Shown here piece by piece: positions 14,740 to 23,361 of a DNA stretch of 64,000 nucleotides; the first letter of the stretch is position 1, and each line of letters opens with the position of its first letter. A model generated the notes under the pieces. That model worked only from the letters and a program-made list of their open reading frames with translations, was not told the DNA's origin and searched no databases. This DNA comes from Streptomyces filamentosus (GTDB lineage Bacteria; Actinomycetota; Actinomycetes; Streptomycetales; Streptomycetaceae): assembly GCF_014654895.1 (NCBI RefSeq), contig NZ_BNBE01000001.1, positions 3,680,501 through 3,744,500 on the forward strand. Direction: 5' to 3'. The position numbers and the translations under genes were made by a program.

Positions 14740-16389
14740 TCAGGCCGCGGAGGCCCGCCACTCGTCCGCGTAGTCGTCGAAGATCGCCCGCAGGTGGTGG
14801 CCGATCTTCAGGTAGTCGAGGTCGTCGAGGTTGGCCAGCGAGACCCGGACCGACCACTCGGGGCCGTCGAAGCCGCCGCCGTTGAGGAGGACGACGCCGG
14901 TCTGCTCGGCGAGCCGGAACAGCGGGTCGACGGGCTCGTAGTTCTTCTCCAGGAAGGCCGCGAAGTCCTTGCCGTGGACGCGCTCTCCCTCCGCGAGGAG
15001 GTCCAGCTCGATGTAGTAGCCGGCCCGCTTGTCGTCGTCGGCGATCTTCATCTGGGCGCCTTCGAGGAGCAGGTCGAGCCGCCGGCCGACGATCGACCGC
15101 AGCCGCTCCTTGTACGCCTGCCCCTCGGGGAGCATGTCGAAGAGGGAGAAGAGCGTCATCATGACCTGCTGCGGCAGCGACAGGCCCGCGGTGTGGTTGA
15201 GGGCGACCTGCCGGGAGTCGGCGACCAGCCGGTCGATGAACCGGATCTTCTCCGGCTCCAGGGTGAGCGTCCCGTACCGCTTGGCGAGCCGCTCCTTCTC
15301 GGCGGCCGGCAGCTCGGCGATCATCCGGTCGATGACGTTGTCGTCGTGGAGTCCGATGACGCCGAGGCGGTGGCCGGTGCAGCCGTAGTGCTTCGAGTAC
15401 GAGTACACGAGCAGGGTGTTGTGGGGGAGGTCGGCGGCGATCGAGCGGAAGCCGGGGACGAAGGTGCCGTAGACGTCGTCGGTGACGACCACCAGGTTCG
15501 GGTTGTCGGTGGCGACGATGTCCTTGAGCTGGTCCGCGACCCGCCGGCTCAGCGCGAGCGACGGCGGGTTGGAGGGGTTGACCAGGCAGACCATCTTCAC
15601 CGACGGGTCCGCCAGCTTGGCGACCTCCTCCTCCGGGTAGCGCCATTCGCGGACGCCGGTCTCGGCGAAGAGCGAGGCGTTGACGTGGACGACGTCGAAC
15701 TCGTACGTGTCGAGTTCGGGGATCTCGATGTACGGGGTGAAGACCGGCACCATCAGGGCGATCCGGTCGCCCTTCTTCAGGATCCCGTTCTTCATCAGGG
15801 AGTCGAAGATGTAGCACATGGCGGCGGTGCCGCCCTCGGTGGCGAAGTACGAGACGTTCCCCTCCGGCGGCCGCTTGTCGAACATCTCGTCCTCGACGTA
15901 ACCGCGGACGACCTGCTCGGTGTGGGCGAGGATGCGGTCCGGCACGGGGTAGTTGTCGCCGATGGTGCTGTCGCTCAGCTCGTGGACGAAGGCGTCCTTG
16001 TCGAAGCCGAAGCGCTCGACGGCGTACTCGACGGACTTCTGGAGGAGTTCGATGCCGGGCAGGTCGGGGTGCTGCCGCACGAAGGCGTCGAAGCGGGCGC
16101 CGGAGCCCTTGAGTTCGGGCATGCCGCCGAGGTCGTCGGCGGTCCACACCCGGCGCGACTCGGTGAGCGAGAAGTAGCCGAGCGCGTAGAACGCCTCGCG
16201 GGGGCTGGTGGCGATCCAGTTCGGGTTGCCGCGGCCCGCGTTGAGCATCTGGACCGACGACTTGCCCTTCTGGCCCGGCTGGTCGGCCTGGACGGCCTGG
16301 GCGATGGTGATGAACTTGTCCTTCAGCTCGAACGGCGAGAGCTGGGCGAAGGACTTGATCTCCTCGCGGGTGAACGTGGTCTTGGGCAT
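14740..16389 (-). CDS. asdA: Bifunctional aspartate aminotransferase / aspartate 4-decarboxylase
   Basis: 549 residues, the usual length for AsdA and about 150 longer than standard aminotransferases. This PLP enzyme of fold type I removes the beta-carboxyl of aspartate, giving alanine and CO2, and also transaminates. The Schiff-base lysine is K333 in VYSYSKHYGC; substrate-binding GRGNPNW, FATEGGTAAM and NPSNPPS are visible. The two genes downstream encode AspT-type aspartate:alanine antiporters (16- and 16-bp gaps), the classical partners of this enzyme. Aspartate uptake, decarboxylation and alanine export consume a cytoplasmic proton and can generate proton-motive force. Confidence 0.95.
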   Translation of the reverse strand: MPKTTFTREEIKSFAQLSPFELKDKFITIAQAVQADQPGQKGKSSVQMLNAGRGNPNWIATSPREAFYALGYFSLTESRRVWTADDLGGMPELKGSGARFDAFVRQHPDLPGIELLQKSVEYAVERFGFDKDAFVHELSDSTIGDNYPVPDRILAHTEQVVRGYVEDEMFDKRPPEGNVSYFATEGGTAAMCYIFDSLMKNGILKKGDRIALMVPVFTPYIEIPELDTYEFDVVHVNASLFAETGVREWRYPEEEVAKLADPSVKMVCLVNPSNPPSLALSRRVADQLKDIVATDNPNLVVVTDDVYGTFVPGFRSIAADLPHNTLLVYSYSKHYGCTGHRLGVIGLHDDNVIDRMIAELPAAEKERLAKRYGTLTLEPEKIRFIDRLVADSRQVALNHTAGLSLPQQVMMTLFSLFDMLPEGQAYKERLRSIVGRRLDLLLEGAQMKIADDDKRAGYYIELDLLAEGERVHGKDFAAFLEKNYEPVDPLFRLAEQTGVVLLNGGGFDGPEWSVRVSLANLDDLDYLKIGHHLRAIFDDYADEWRASAA

Positions 16390-16405
16390 GGGGTGTCCTT
16401 CGGGG

Positions 16406-18109
16406 TCAGTGGTTGAGGAGGACGATCACGGCGCCCCAGATGGTCAGCAGCACGTTGCCCACCGCGTAGGGGATCGTGTAGCCGAGCGTGGGGATCTGGG
16501 ACCTGGACTGTTCGTTGATCGCGCCGATCGCCGCCGTCGTGGTCTGGCCTCCGGCCAGCACGCCCATCAGGATCGGGAAGCGGATCTTCTGCACGTAGTG
16601 GCCGACGAGGAAGCCGACGACCAGCGGGATCAGGGTGGCGACCGCGCCCCACAGGAGCAGCCCCCAGCCGGCCGTGGACAGGCCGCTGGTGAAGCTCGGT
16701 CCCGCGTTGATGCCGACGACGGCGACGAAGGCGCACAGCCCGAAGGTGTCCATGAACCACTGGGCGCCCGGCGGGACGTTGCCGTACGTCGGGTACTTGC
16801 CGCGGATCCAGCCGAAGACCAGGCCCATGATCAGCGCGCCGCCGGAGGTCGACAGCGAGATCGGCACGCCGGAGACGGTGAGGGCGGGGATGCCGAGGCA
16901 GCCGCCGAGGAAGACGCCGAGGCCGACCCAGAGCATGTCGGTGGCGAAGGAGGTCGGCACGGGCTTGCCGATGGCCCTGCCCGCCGGGTCCACGAGCCGC
17001 TTCGGGCCGGTCAGGATCACCGTGTCGCCGCGCTCGATCTTCGTGGAGAGGCGGTAGGGGAACTCGGAGCCGGAGCGGTAGATCTTGTCGATGTAGACGC
17101 CGACCATGAAGGGCTCGCGGCGCAGGTCGGCGACGGTCTTGCCGAGCTGCTCCTTGTTCGAGGCGACCACGTGGAGCGTCTCGGTCTCGTAGCCGAGGAG
17201 TTCGACGTCGTCGGTCTCGGGGCCGATGTGGGTGCGGGCGTCGAAGTCGACGAGGGCGCCGCGCAGCGCGGAGACGGCGACGGTGTCGCCCTCGCGGAGC
17301 ACGGTCCGCTGGTCGTGGTCGAGGACCGTGCCGTCGCGCCGCACCCGGGTGATGTAGATGCGGTGGCCGAGGGCCTTCTGCTGGTCCTCGAAGTCGTCGA
17401 TCGTGCGGCCGACGAGGTCGGGCCGCCGGATCGTGTACGCGCGCAGCACGACCTCGTAGTAGCCCTCGGCGAGGTCCGGGTTGTCGCCGGGGGCGTCCAG
17501 CTCCTTGGCGAGCCGGGCGGACTCGGCGGCGAGGTCCCGCTTGTAGAGCCGGGGGAGGATGTTGGCGAGGAGGATGGCGCAGAGGATCGTGCCGAGCGGG
17601 TAGGTGACCGCGTAGCCGATCGCGACGAGGTTCTCCTCGGTCTTCATCTGGTCGGCGCTCAGGCCCGGCAGGTTGCCGATGGCGTCCTGGGCGACGCCGA
17701 TGACGGCGGACTGGGTGAGCGCGCCGCCGAGCAGGCCGGCCGAGAGCCCGGGGCCGTACCCCAGCATCACGGCGAAGCCCCAGGAGACCAGCAGGCCGGT
17801 GACGCAGACGACGACCGCGTTGACGACCTGGGGGAGTCCGTCCTTCTTCAGGCCCCGGAAGAACTGGGGGCCGACCCGGTAGCCGAGGGCGAAGAGGAAG
17901 AGGGTGAAGAAGAGGTTCTTCACCGTGGCGTCGATGGTGATCTTGAACTGGGCGCCGAGCAGCAGGCCCGCGACGAGGCAGCCGGTGACGGCGCCCAGCG
18001 CGATCGCCTTGTAGCGCAGCTTCCCGAAGAGGAAGCCGAGGGCGACGGTGATGAAGACCAGCAGTTCGGGGTGGGGCTGGAAGATGTTCCGGTTGAGGAA
18101 GTCGATCAT
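16406..18109 (-). CDS. aspT: Aspartate:alanine antiporter (AspT family), copy 1
   Basis: 567 residues. The architecture is membrane block (5-6 helices), two cytosolic TrkA_C-like domains in the middle (around 200-370, e.g. VGRTIDDFEDQQKALGHRIY), and a second homologous membrane block. This is the duplicated AspT/YidE/YbjL fold of the AAEx family. GXXXG-rich helices such as LFALGYRVGPQFF and SAGLLGGALTQSAVIG are typical. It lies between the second aspT copy upstream and asdA downstream in transcriptional order, so the operon is aspT-aspT-asdA on the minus strand. Substrate is inferred from asdA linkage. Confidence 0.92.
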   Translation of the reverse strand: MIDFLNRNIFQPHPELLVFITVALGFLFGKLRYKAIALGAVTGCLVAGLLLGAQFKITIDATVKNLFFTLFLFALGYRVGPQFFRGLKKDGLPQVVNAVVVCVTGLLVSWGFAVMLGYGPGLSAGLLGGALTQSAVIGVAQDAIGNLPGLSADQMKTEENLVAIGYAVTYPLGTILCAILLANILPRLYKRDLAAESARLAKELDAPGDNPDLAEGYYEVVLRAYTIRRPDLVGRTIDDFEDQQKALGHRIYITRVRRDGTVLDHDQRTVLREGDTVAVSALRGALVDFDARTHIGPETDDVELLGYETETLHVVASNKEQLGKTVADLRREPFMVGVYIDKIYRSGSEFPYRLSTKIERGDTVILTGPKRLVDPAGRAIGKPVPTSFATDMLWVGLGVFLGGCLGIPALTVSGVPISLSTSGGALIMGLVFGWIRGKYPTYGNVPPGAQWFMDTFGLCAFVAVVGINAGPSFTSGLSTAGWGLLLWGAVATLIPLVVGFLVGHYVQKIRFPILMGVLAGGQTTTAAIGAINEQSRSQIPTLGYTIPYAVGNVLLTIWGAVIVLLNH

Positions 18110-18125
18110 GGAGGGGCGCCGCCTC

Positions 18126-19808
18126 TCAGGCTCCGAGAATGCCGACCAGCAGGGGTCCCGTCAGCGGGAGCAGGAAGTTGGAGAGGGTGTAGGTGATCGT
18201 GTAGCCGAGCATCGGTACCGAGCTCTGCGCGACCTGGGTGACGGAGGTGATCGCCGGGGTGGAGCACTGCTGGCCCGCGATGGCGCCGATCAGCAGCGGT
18301 TTCTCGATCCCCAGCAGCTTGCGGCCGACGAACAGCGAGATCGTGGCGGGCACGAGGACCATGGCGATGCCCGCGAACGGCAGCAGCGCCCCGTACTCCT
18401 TGAGCAGCGGCCACGCCTGCGGGCCGGAGACCAGGCCGGTGCAGGCGATGAAGATGGCCAGGCCCATGTCCTTGAGGGTGGTGGCGGCCTGCGGGGGGAA
18501 GGCGCCGAAGGTCTGGGTGCGGGAGCGGAACCAGCCGAAGAGCAGACCGGAGATGAGGCAGCCGCCGCCGGTGCCCAGGGACATCGGGACGTCGCCGAAC
18601 TTCACCACGACCTGGCCGAGGAGCGAGCCGCAGGCGATGCCCAGGCCCAGGTAGATGAAGTCGGTGGCGTCGTTCTTGACGACCGCGCCGACCTTGGAGG
18701 CGAGCCTGCCGAGCGAGGAGCGGGCGCCGACCAGGGTGAGGACGTCGCCGCGCTGGACGACGGTCTCCGGGGTGGCGGGCAGATGGGACTCGTTGCGCAG
18801 CACGTCCGTCACGTAGACCCCGCCGGAGGCGATCTCCGGGTGCTCGGTGGTCAGCCGGTCCAGGGACTTGCCGACCGCCTCCTTGTCGGTGACGGAGACC
18901 TGCTTGGTGGCGAGCGGGGTGTCGAGGCCGGGGACCGCGGGGGTCTCGGGGCCGATGTGCCGGCCCGCGTCGATGATGTGGGAGCGCCGGCCGACCACGA
19001 GGACGAGGTCGGAGAGGGTCAGCTCGAAGTCGGGCGGCGGCGGGGTCCTGATGTCGCTGCCGCGCTTCACCGCCTCGACGGTGACCCGGTTGCCGAAGCG
19101 CTGTTCGAGGTCGGAGACCCGGGCGCCGTCGGCGAGGGTGACGAGGAAGGTGCGGCCCACCATGTTGGGCAGCGCCTCGCGCTCGTCGGACTCCAGGCCG
19201 CCGCCGGAGCCGCGCATCTTCTCCCACAGCTCGCGGGAGGCGTCGCGGAGGTTGATCCGCATCATCATCGGCATGATCTGGCTGGTGTAGATCACGATGG
19301 TGATGAGGCCGAAGAGGTAGCAGACCGTGTACGCGGTGGCCACGTGGCCCTGGTACTGGGTGATCTGCTCCTGGGTCAGGTCGGACAGCTTGCCGATGGC
19401 CTCGGTGGCGGTGCCGACGACGGCGGACTCGGTGGCGGCGCCGGCCAGGATGCCGGCGGCGGTGCCGACGTCCAGGTCGAAGGCCTCCGCCAGGCCGAGG
19501 GCGATGCCGACGACGCAGACGACCTCGATGAGGCAGAGCGTGAAGTAGCGCAGGCTCTTCTTGTTGAGGTTGGCGAAGAACTGGGGTCCGGCGAGGTAGC
19601 CGAGCGAGAAGATGAAGAGCGCGAAGAAGATCGTCTTGACGTCGTCGGAGACGGTGACCTCCGCCCAGGCGCCCATGAGGAGCGAGACGATCAGGGTCCC
19701 GCAGATGCCGCCGAGCGTGATGGGACCGACCCGGAGCTTGCCGACGAGGTATCCCGCGGAGAGGCAGACGAAGAGGGCGAGTTCGGGGTGGTCACGCAGG
19801 ATTCCCAT
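18126..19808 (-). CDS. aspT: Aspartate:alanine antiporter (AspT family), copy 2
   Basis: 560 residues, same layout as its downstream neighbour: membrane block, two TrkA_C domains around 205-360, membrane block. Equivalent segments are FSLGYLAGPQFFANL and AAGILAGAATESAVVGTATE. The two copies are clearly paralogous but divergent, so this is an old duplication. It is the first gene of the minus-strand aspT-aspT-asdA operon (16-bp gap). Whether the two act as one heteromeric exchanger or as separate transporters is unknown. Confidence 0.92.
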   Translation of the reverse strand: MGILRDHPELALFVCLSAGYLVGKLRVGPITLGGICGTLIVSLLMGAWAEVTVSDDVKTIFFALFIFSLGYLAGPQFFANLNKKSLRYFTLCLIEVVCVVGIALGLAEAFDLDVGTAAGILAGAATESAVVGTATEAIGKLSDLTQEQITQYQGHVATAYTVCYLFGLITIVIYTSQIMPMMMRINLRDASRELWEKMRGSGGGLESDEREALPNMVGRTFLVTLADGARVSDLEQRFGNRVTVEAVKRGSDIRTPPPPDFELTLSDLVLVVGRRSHIIDAGRHIGPETPAVPGLDTPLATKQVSVTDKEAVGKSLDRLTTEHPEIASGGVYVTDVLRNESHLPATPETVVQRGDVLTLVGARSSLGRLASKVGAVVKNDATDFIYLGLGIACGSLLGQVVVKFGDVPMSLGTGGGCLISGLLFGWFRSRTQTFGAFPPQAATTLKDMGLAIFIACTGLVSGPQAWPLLKEYGALLPFAGIAMVLVPATISLFVGRKLLGIEKPLLIGAIAGQQCSTPAITSVTQVAQSSVPMLGYTITYTLSNFLLPLTGPLLVGILGA

Positions 19809-19944
19809 CGGCCCTCACCCCGCCCACGCGATGAGCAAACCGTTCATAGCGGACATAAATGGAAAATAACAGCGGAAGATCAATAAAGGACCGCCGCCGC
19901 GCCCGATCGGGTGAACACCCCCCCGGTGACCCCCCGCCATCCCG
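19809..19944 (-). promoter_or_regulatory. AT-rich promoter region of aspT-aspT-asdA
   Basis: The 136-bp gap contains the least GC-rich stretch of this part (19840-19890). On the minus strand TTGATC (19884-19879) is followed after about 18 bp by ATTTAT (19860-19855), a possible -35/-10 pair. No hairpin is obvious downstream of the permease gene that ends outside this gap at 19945. Confidence 0.35.
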
Positions 19945-20841
19945 TCACCCCTTCACCGCGCCCCGCATCACCCCGCCCACGATCTGCCGCCCGAACAGCG
20001 CGAGCACCACCAGCAGCGGCAGCGTCCCCAGCAGCGCCACCGCCATCACCACCGAGGTGTCCGGCACGTAGCCCCGCCCGAGCCCCGTCAGCGCCACCTG
20101 CACCGTCGGGTTCCCCGTCTGGGTGAGCGCGAGCACCGGCCAGAAGAAGTCGTTCCACGCCGCCACGAACGACAGCATCCCCAGCACCGCCATCGCCGGC
20201 CGCGCCGCCGGGAGCACCAGGTGCCACACCACCCGCAGCGTCCCCGCCCCGTCCATCCGCGCCGCTTCGAGCAGCTCCGGCGGCAGCGCGCCCAGCAGGT
20301 GCTGGCGCATGTAGAAGACGCCGAAGGCGGAGACCAGCGAGGGCAGCACCACCGCCTGGAGCTGGTCGGTCCAGCCGATCCGCGCGATCAGCAGATAGAG
20401 GGGGACGACCCCGAGCTGCGGCGGGATCAGCATCGTCGCCCCCACGAGCAGCAGCAGCGGCCCCCGGAAGCGGAACCGCAGCCGGGCGAAGGCGAACCCG
20501 GCGAGCGTCGAGAACAGCACCGTGCCGACCGCCACCGACCCGGCCACCACCGCCGTGTTGGCCAGCGCCTCGCCCATCCCGCCCTCGCCCCAGGCCACCG
20601 ACAGGTTCCGCCCCAGGTTCCGCCCGAACCAGAACGGCGGCGGCGACTGCGCGAGCCGCCCGCTCGTCCGCGAGGCGGCCACCGCCGTCCACAGCAGCGG
20701 GAAGACCGACACCGCCGTGAACAGCGCCAGGAGCAGATACGTGCCCCACCCGCCCCGCTCGTACGACTCCGACCCCGGCCCCGATCCCGATCCCGACCCC
20801 GGCCGCCCCCTCGCCGCCGCGCGCCCGCCCCGCCCCGTCAC
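19945..20841 (-). CDS. Sugar ABC transporter permease (MalG type)
   Basis: 298 residues from GTG 20841, overlapping the upstream permease stop by 4 nt (GTGA). Six transmembrane segments are expected; the first is at about residue 33 (WGTYLLLALFTAVSVFPLLW). The EAA loop that contacts the ATPase reads ELLEAARMDGAGTLRVVWHL, the canonical EAA...G pattern of carbohydrate importers. The N-terminus is a Gly/Ser/Pro-rich extension (GSGSGSGPGSESYERGG). It works with the permease and lipoprotein encoded upstream. No ATPase gene is nearby; in Streptomyces a shared MsiK-like ATPase usually serves such importers. Confidence 0.93.
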   Translation of the reverse strand: MTGRGGRAAARGRPGSGSGSGPGSESYERGGWGTYLLLALFTAVSVFPLLWTAVAASRTSGRLAQSPPPFWFGRNLGRNLSVAWGEGGMGEALANTAVVAGSVAVGTVLFSTLAGFAFARLRFRFRGPLLLLVGATMLIPPQLGVVPLYLLIARIGWTDQLQAVVLPSLVSAFGVFYMRQHLLGALPPELLEAARMDGAGTLRVVWHLVLPAARPAMAVLGMLSFVAAWNDFFWPVLALTQTGNPTVQVALTGLGRGYVPDTSVVMAVALLGTLPLLVVLALFGRQIVGGVMRGAVKG

Positions 20842-21797
20842 CGCCGCCCGCCCTTCCGGCCCAGCAGCCGCACCAGCCCGAAGACCACCACCAGGAGCAG
20901 CAGCATCGCCCAGGCGATCGCCGCCGCCCGCCCCAGGTGGAGGTTCACCCACCCCTGCTCGTACAGGTAGAGCCCCAGCGTCTGGTACTGGTGGTCGGCC
21001 CCGCCCGAGGCGCCCGCGCCGCTGCTGAAGAGCAGCGGCTCGCCGAAGAGCTGCACCGCCCCGATCGTCGACACGATCCCGGTGAAGGCGAGGGCGGGCC
21101 GCAGCCCCGGCAGCGTCACGTGCCAGAACCGCCGCCACCGCCCCGCCCCGTCCAGCGCCGCCGCCTCGTACAGCTCCGGCGGCACCGTCTGCATCGCCGC
21201 CAGGTAGATCAGCGCGTTGTACCCCGTCCAGCGCCAGATCACGATCGAGGCGACCGCGAACCGCGAGGCCCACGGGCCGTTCTGCCAGTCCACCGGGTCC
21301 AGCCCGACCAGCCCGACCGCCCAGTTCACCATCCCTTGGTCACGCCCGTAGAACAGCGCGAAGACCAGCGTCGCCGCCGCCACCGAGGTCGCGTACGGGG
21401 CGAGCGCCGCCACCCGGAAGAAGAGCCGCCCGCGCAGCCGCGCGTCCAGGAGGTGCGCGGCGCCGAGCGCGAGCAGCAGCTGGGGGACGGTCGCGAGCAC
21501 CCCGATCACCACCGTGTTCGCCAGCGCGTTCCAGAAGAAGTCGTCGGTCAGCAGCCGGGCGTAGTTGTGCGCCCCCACCCACTCCCGGGCCCCCGGGTCC
21601 GTCAGCTCCACCCGGAACAGCGAGGTCCACGCCGTCGCGGCCAGCGGGAACAGCCCGAAGGCCCCGAACAGCAGGAAGAACGGCGCCACCAGCACGTACG
21701 GCGCCGACCGCGACCGCAGCCGCCCGAGCCGCTCCCGCCGCGCCCGTCCCGCCGGCACCACCGGGGCGAGCGCCCGCTCCACCACGTCCTCGGCCAT
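20838..21797 (-). CDS. Sugar ABC transporter permease (MalF type)
   Basis: 319 residues from ATG 21797, favoured over GTG 21806 because GAGG lies 8 nt before it. Transmembrane helices begin at about residue 33 (APYVLVAPFFLLFGAFGLFP). The EAA loop is ELYEAAALDGAGRWRRFWHV. It overlaps the second permease gene and follows the binding-protein gene by 10 bp, so the order in the operon is binding protein, MalF-type, MalG-type. The neighbouring xyloglucanase suggests a plant-polysaccharide oligosaccharide as substrate, which is inference. Confidence 0.93.
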   Translation of the reverse strand: MAEDVVERALAPVVPAGRARRERLGRLRSRSAPYVLVAPFFLLFGAFGLFPLAATAWTSLFRVELTDPGAREWVGAHNYARLLTDDFFWNALANTVVIGVLATVPQLLLALGAAHLLDARLRGRLFFRVAALAPYATSVAAATLVFALFYGRDQGMVNWAVGLVGLDPVDWQNGPWASRFAVASIVIWRWTGYNALIYLAAMQTVPPELYEAAALDGAGRWRRFWHVTLPGLRPALAFTGIVSTIGAVQLFGEPLLFSSGAGASGGADHQYQTLGLYLYEQGWVNLHLGRAAAIAWAMLLLLVVVFGLVRLLGRKGGRR

Positions 21798-21807
21798 CCC
21801 GCCCACC

Positions 21808-23169
21808 TCACCGGTCCAGCGCGTTGTCGATCGCCTGCATCGCCGCCCGCCAGGCCGAGTCCGGCGACCGTCCCGTCTGGTCGACCTGGAGCATCCCGGT
21901 GTCCGACAGGATCGTGTTCACCAGGCCGTCCTTCGGCCCGACCGGCGCCACCGGCACGCCGAGCGCCGCCGCCGAGTAGATCCGGCCGACCGGCGCGTCC
22001 CCGAAGTACGGGTGCCGGGCGCCCCGGACCTGCGGCAGTCCGAAGGCGGCCTCGGCGCTCGGGAAGCTGCCGCGCCGCTCGAAGAGCACCGCCTGCTGCT
22101 CGGGGGCGGTCAGCCAGGCCGCCAGCTCCGCCGCCTCCGCCACGTGCCTCCCGGCCGACGGGACGACGAGGAAGGAGCCGCCCCAGTTGCCCGGCCGGGG
22201 CGCCTTCGCGACGTCCCACAGGCCCTTCCCGGCCGGGCCGCCCTTGTCCTGGATGTAACCGAGCATCCACGCCGGGCAGGCGATCGAGGCGAACCGCCCG
22301 TGCGCGAAGCCCTGGTCCCAGTCGGGGGTGAACTGCTGGAAGCGGGCGGTCAGTCCGTACCGCGCGAACTCGGCGCCGAGGTCCCAGGCGGCCCGCACCG
22401 CCGGGTTGGACCCGACCACCAGCCGCCCCCCGGCGTCGTAGTAGCGCAGCTTCGCGCCGGAGATCACGGCGGCCATCACCCCGGACGCGGAGTCGGTGAA
22501 GGCGACCCCCTCGGGGGCCCGCGCGGCGAACCGGCGGCCCGTCTCCAGGTACTTGCGCCAGTCCCCGGCCCACAGCCGCCCCACCTCCTCCCGGTCGGTG
22601 GGCAGCCCGGCGGCGGCGAAGTGGTCCTTGCGGTAGCAGACGGCCAGCGGTCCGATGTCGGTGCCGAGCCCCAGCACCCGCCCGTCGTCGGTCCGCGCCT
22701 GCGCCCACTTCCAGGGCAGGAAGGCGGCCTCGTCGACGCCGGGCGCGTGCGCGAGGTCGGCCAGCCGGTCCGCCTGGGTGTCGACGACCTCCGCGATGTT
22801 CCCCACCTCCACGGCCTGGACGTCGGCGAGGCCGGCGCCGGCGGTGAGGTGGGTGAGCAGCTGCGGGTAGTAGACGTCGGCGCGGGCGAGGGAGGTCTGG
22901 CGGATCGCGACGTCCGGGTGGAGCCGCATGTACGTGTCGTAGAGCCCGGCCTCCTTGAGGCCGAAGGTGCCGTACACCCCGACGGTGAGCGTCACCGGGC
23001 GGCCCGCGCCGTCCACCTCCGGCCCGCCGCCCGGGGGCGCCGGCACCGGCGGGTCGGTGGCGCAGCCGCCGAGCAGCGCCGCGACGAGCAGCAGTGCTCC
23101 GGCGAGCGGCAGGGCGCGGGCGCGGAGGCGCGCGCCGGTCCGCCGTCGTGGTCCGTTCCTCCACCCCAT
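21808..23169 (-). CDS. Sugar ABC transporter substrate-binding lipoprotein
   Basis: 453 residues from ATG 23169. A basic n-region, hydrophobic core and lipobox (LLGGC, Cys at about residue 35) mark a lipoprotein. The mature part is a type 1 extracellular solute-binding protein: VTLTVGVYGTFGLKEAGLYD, PDVAIRQTSL, GRFASIACPAWMLGYIQD and GNWGGSFLVVPSAG are typical of the CebE/ABC-type sugar binders. It is the first gene of the importer operon and is divergent from the CebR-boxed GH74 gene. Confidence 0.93.
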   Translation of the reverse strand: MGWRNGPRRRTGARLRARALPLAGALLLVAALLGGCATDPPVPAPPGGGPEVDGAGRPVTLTVGVYGTFGLKEAGLYDTYMRLHPDVAIRQTSLARADVYYPQLLTHLTAGAGLADVQAVEVGNIAEVVDTQADRLADLAHAPGVDEAAFLPWKWAQARTDDGRVLGLGTDIGPLAVCYRKDHFAAAGLPTDREEVGRLWAGDWRKYLETGRRFAARAPEGVAFTDSASGVMAAVISGAKLRYYDAGGRLVVGSNPAVRAAWDLGAEFARYGLTARFQQFTPDWDQGFAHGRFASIACPAWMLGYIQDKGGPAGKGLWDVAKAPRPGNWGGSFLVVPSAGRHVAEAAELAAWLTAPEQQAVLFERRGSFPSAEAAFGLPQVRGARHPYFGDAPVGRIYSAAALGVPVAPVGPKDGLVNTILSDTGMLQVDQTGRSPDSAWRAAMQAIDNALDR

Positions 23170-23322
23170 GGCCCCGACCGTAGGCGGCGGTGCCGGGGCG
23201 GCCGGCGGGGCGGCGCCGGGGCCCGGCCCCGCCTCACCCGTTCGGCCCACCGGCCGGGCGCGGTCGTCGAACGTCTTCGACGGGTCCCGCGTATTGACCG
23301 TGTTCTGACAGGGCTCGGATAG

Positions 23323-23336
23323 TGGGAGCGCTCCCA
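23323..23336. promoter_or_regulatory. CebR-type operator
   Basis: TGGGAGCGCTCCCA is a perfect 14-bp palindrome identical to the established CebR box of Streptomyces cellulose/cellobiose regulation. It lies 25 bp before the xyloglucanase ATG, which fits repression by blocking transcription initiation or elongation. It is 154 bp from the divergent binding-protein ATG, so co-control of the importer is possible but less sure. Confidence 0.85.
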
Positions 23337-23361
23337 TACTTCACTTCCCGACGGGATACCC

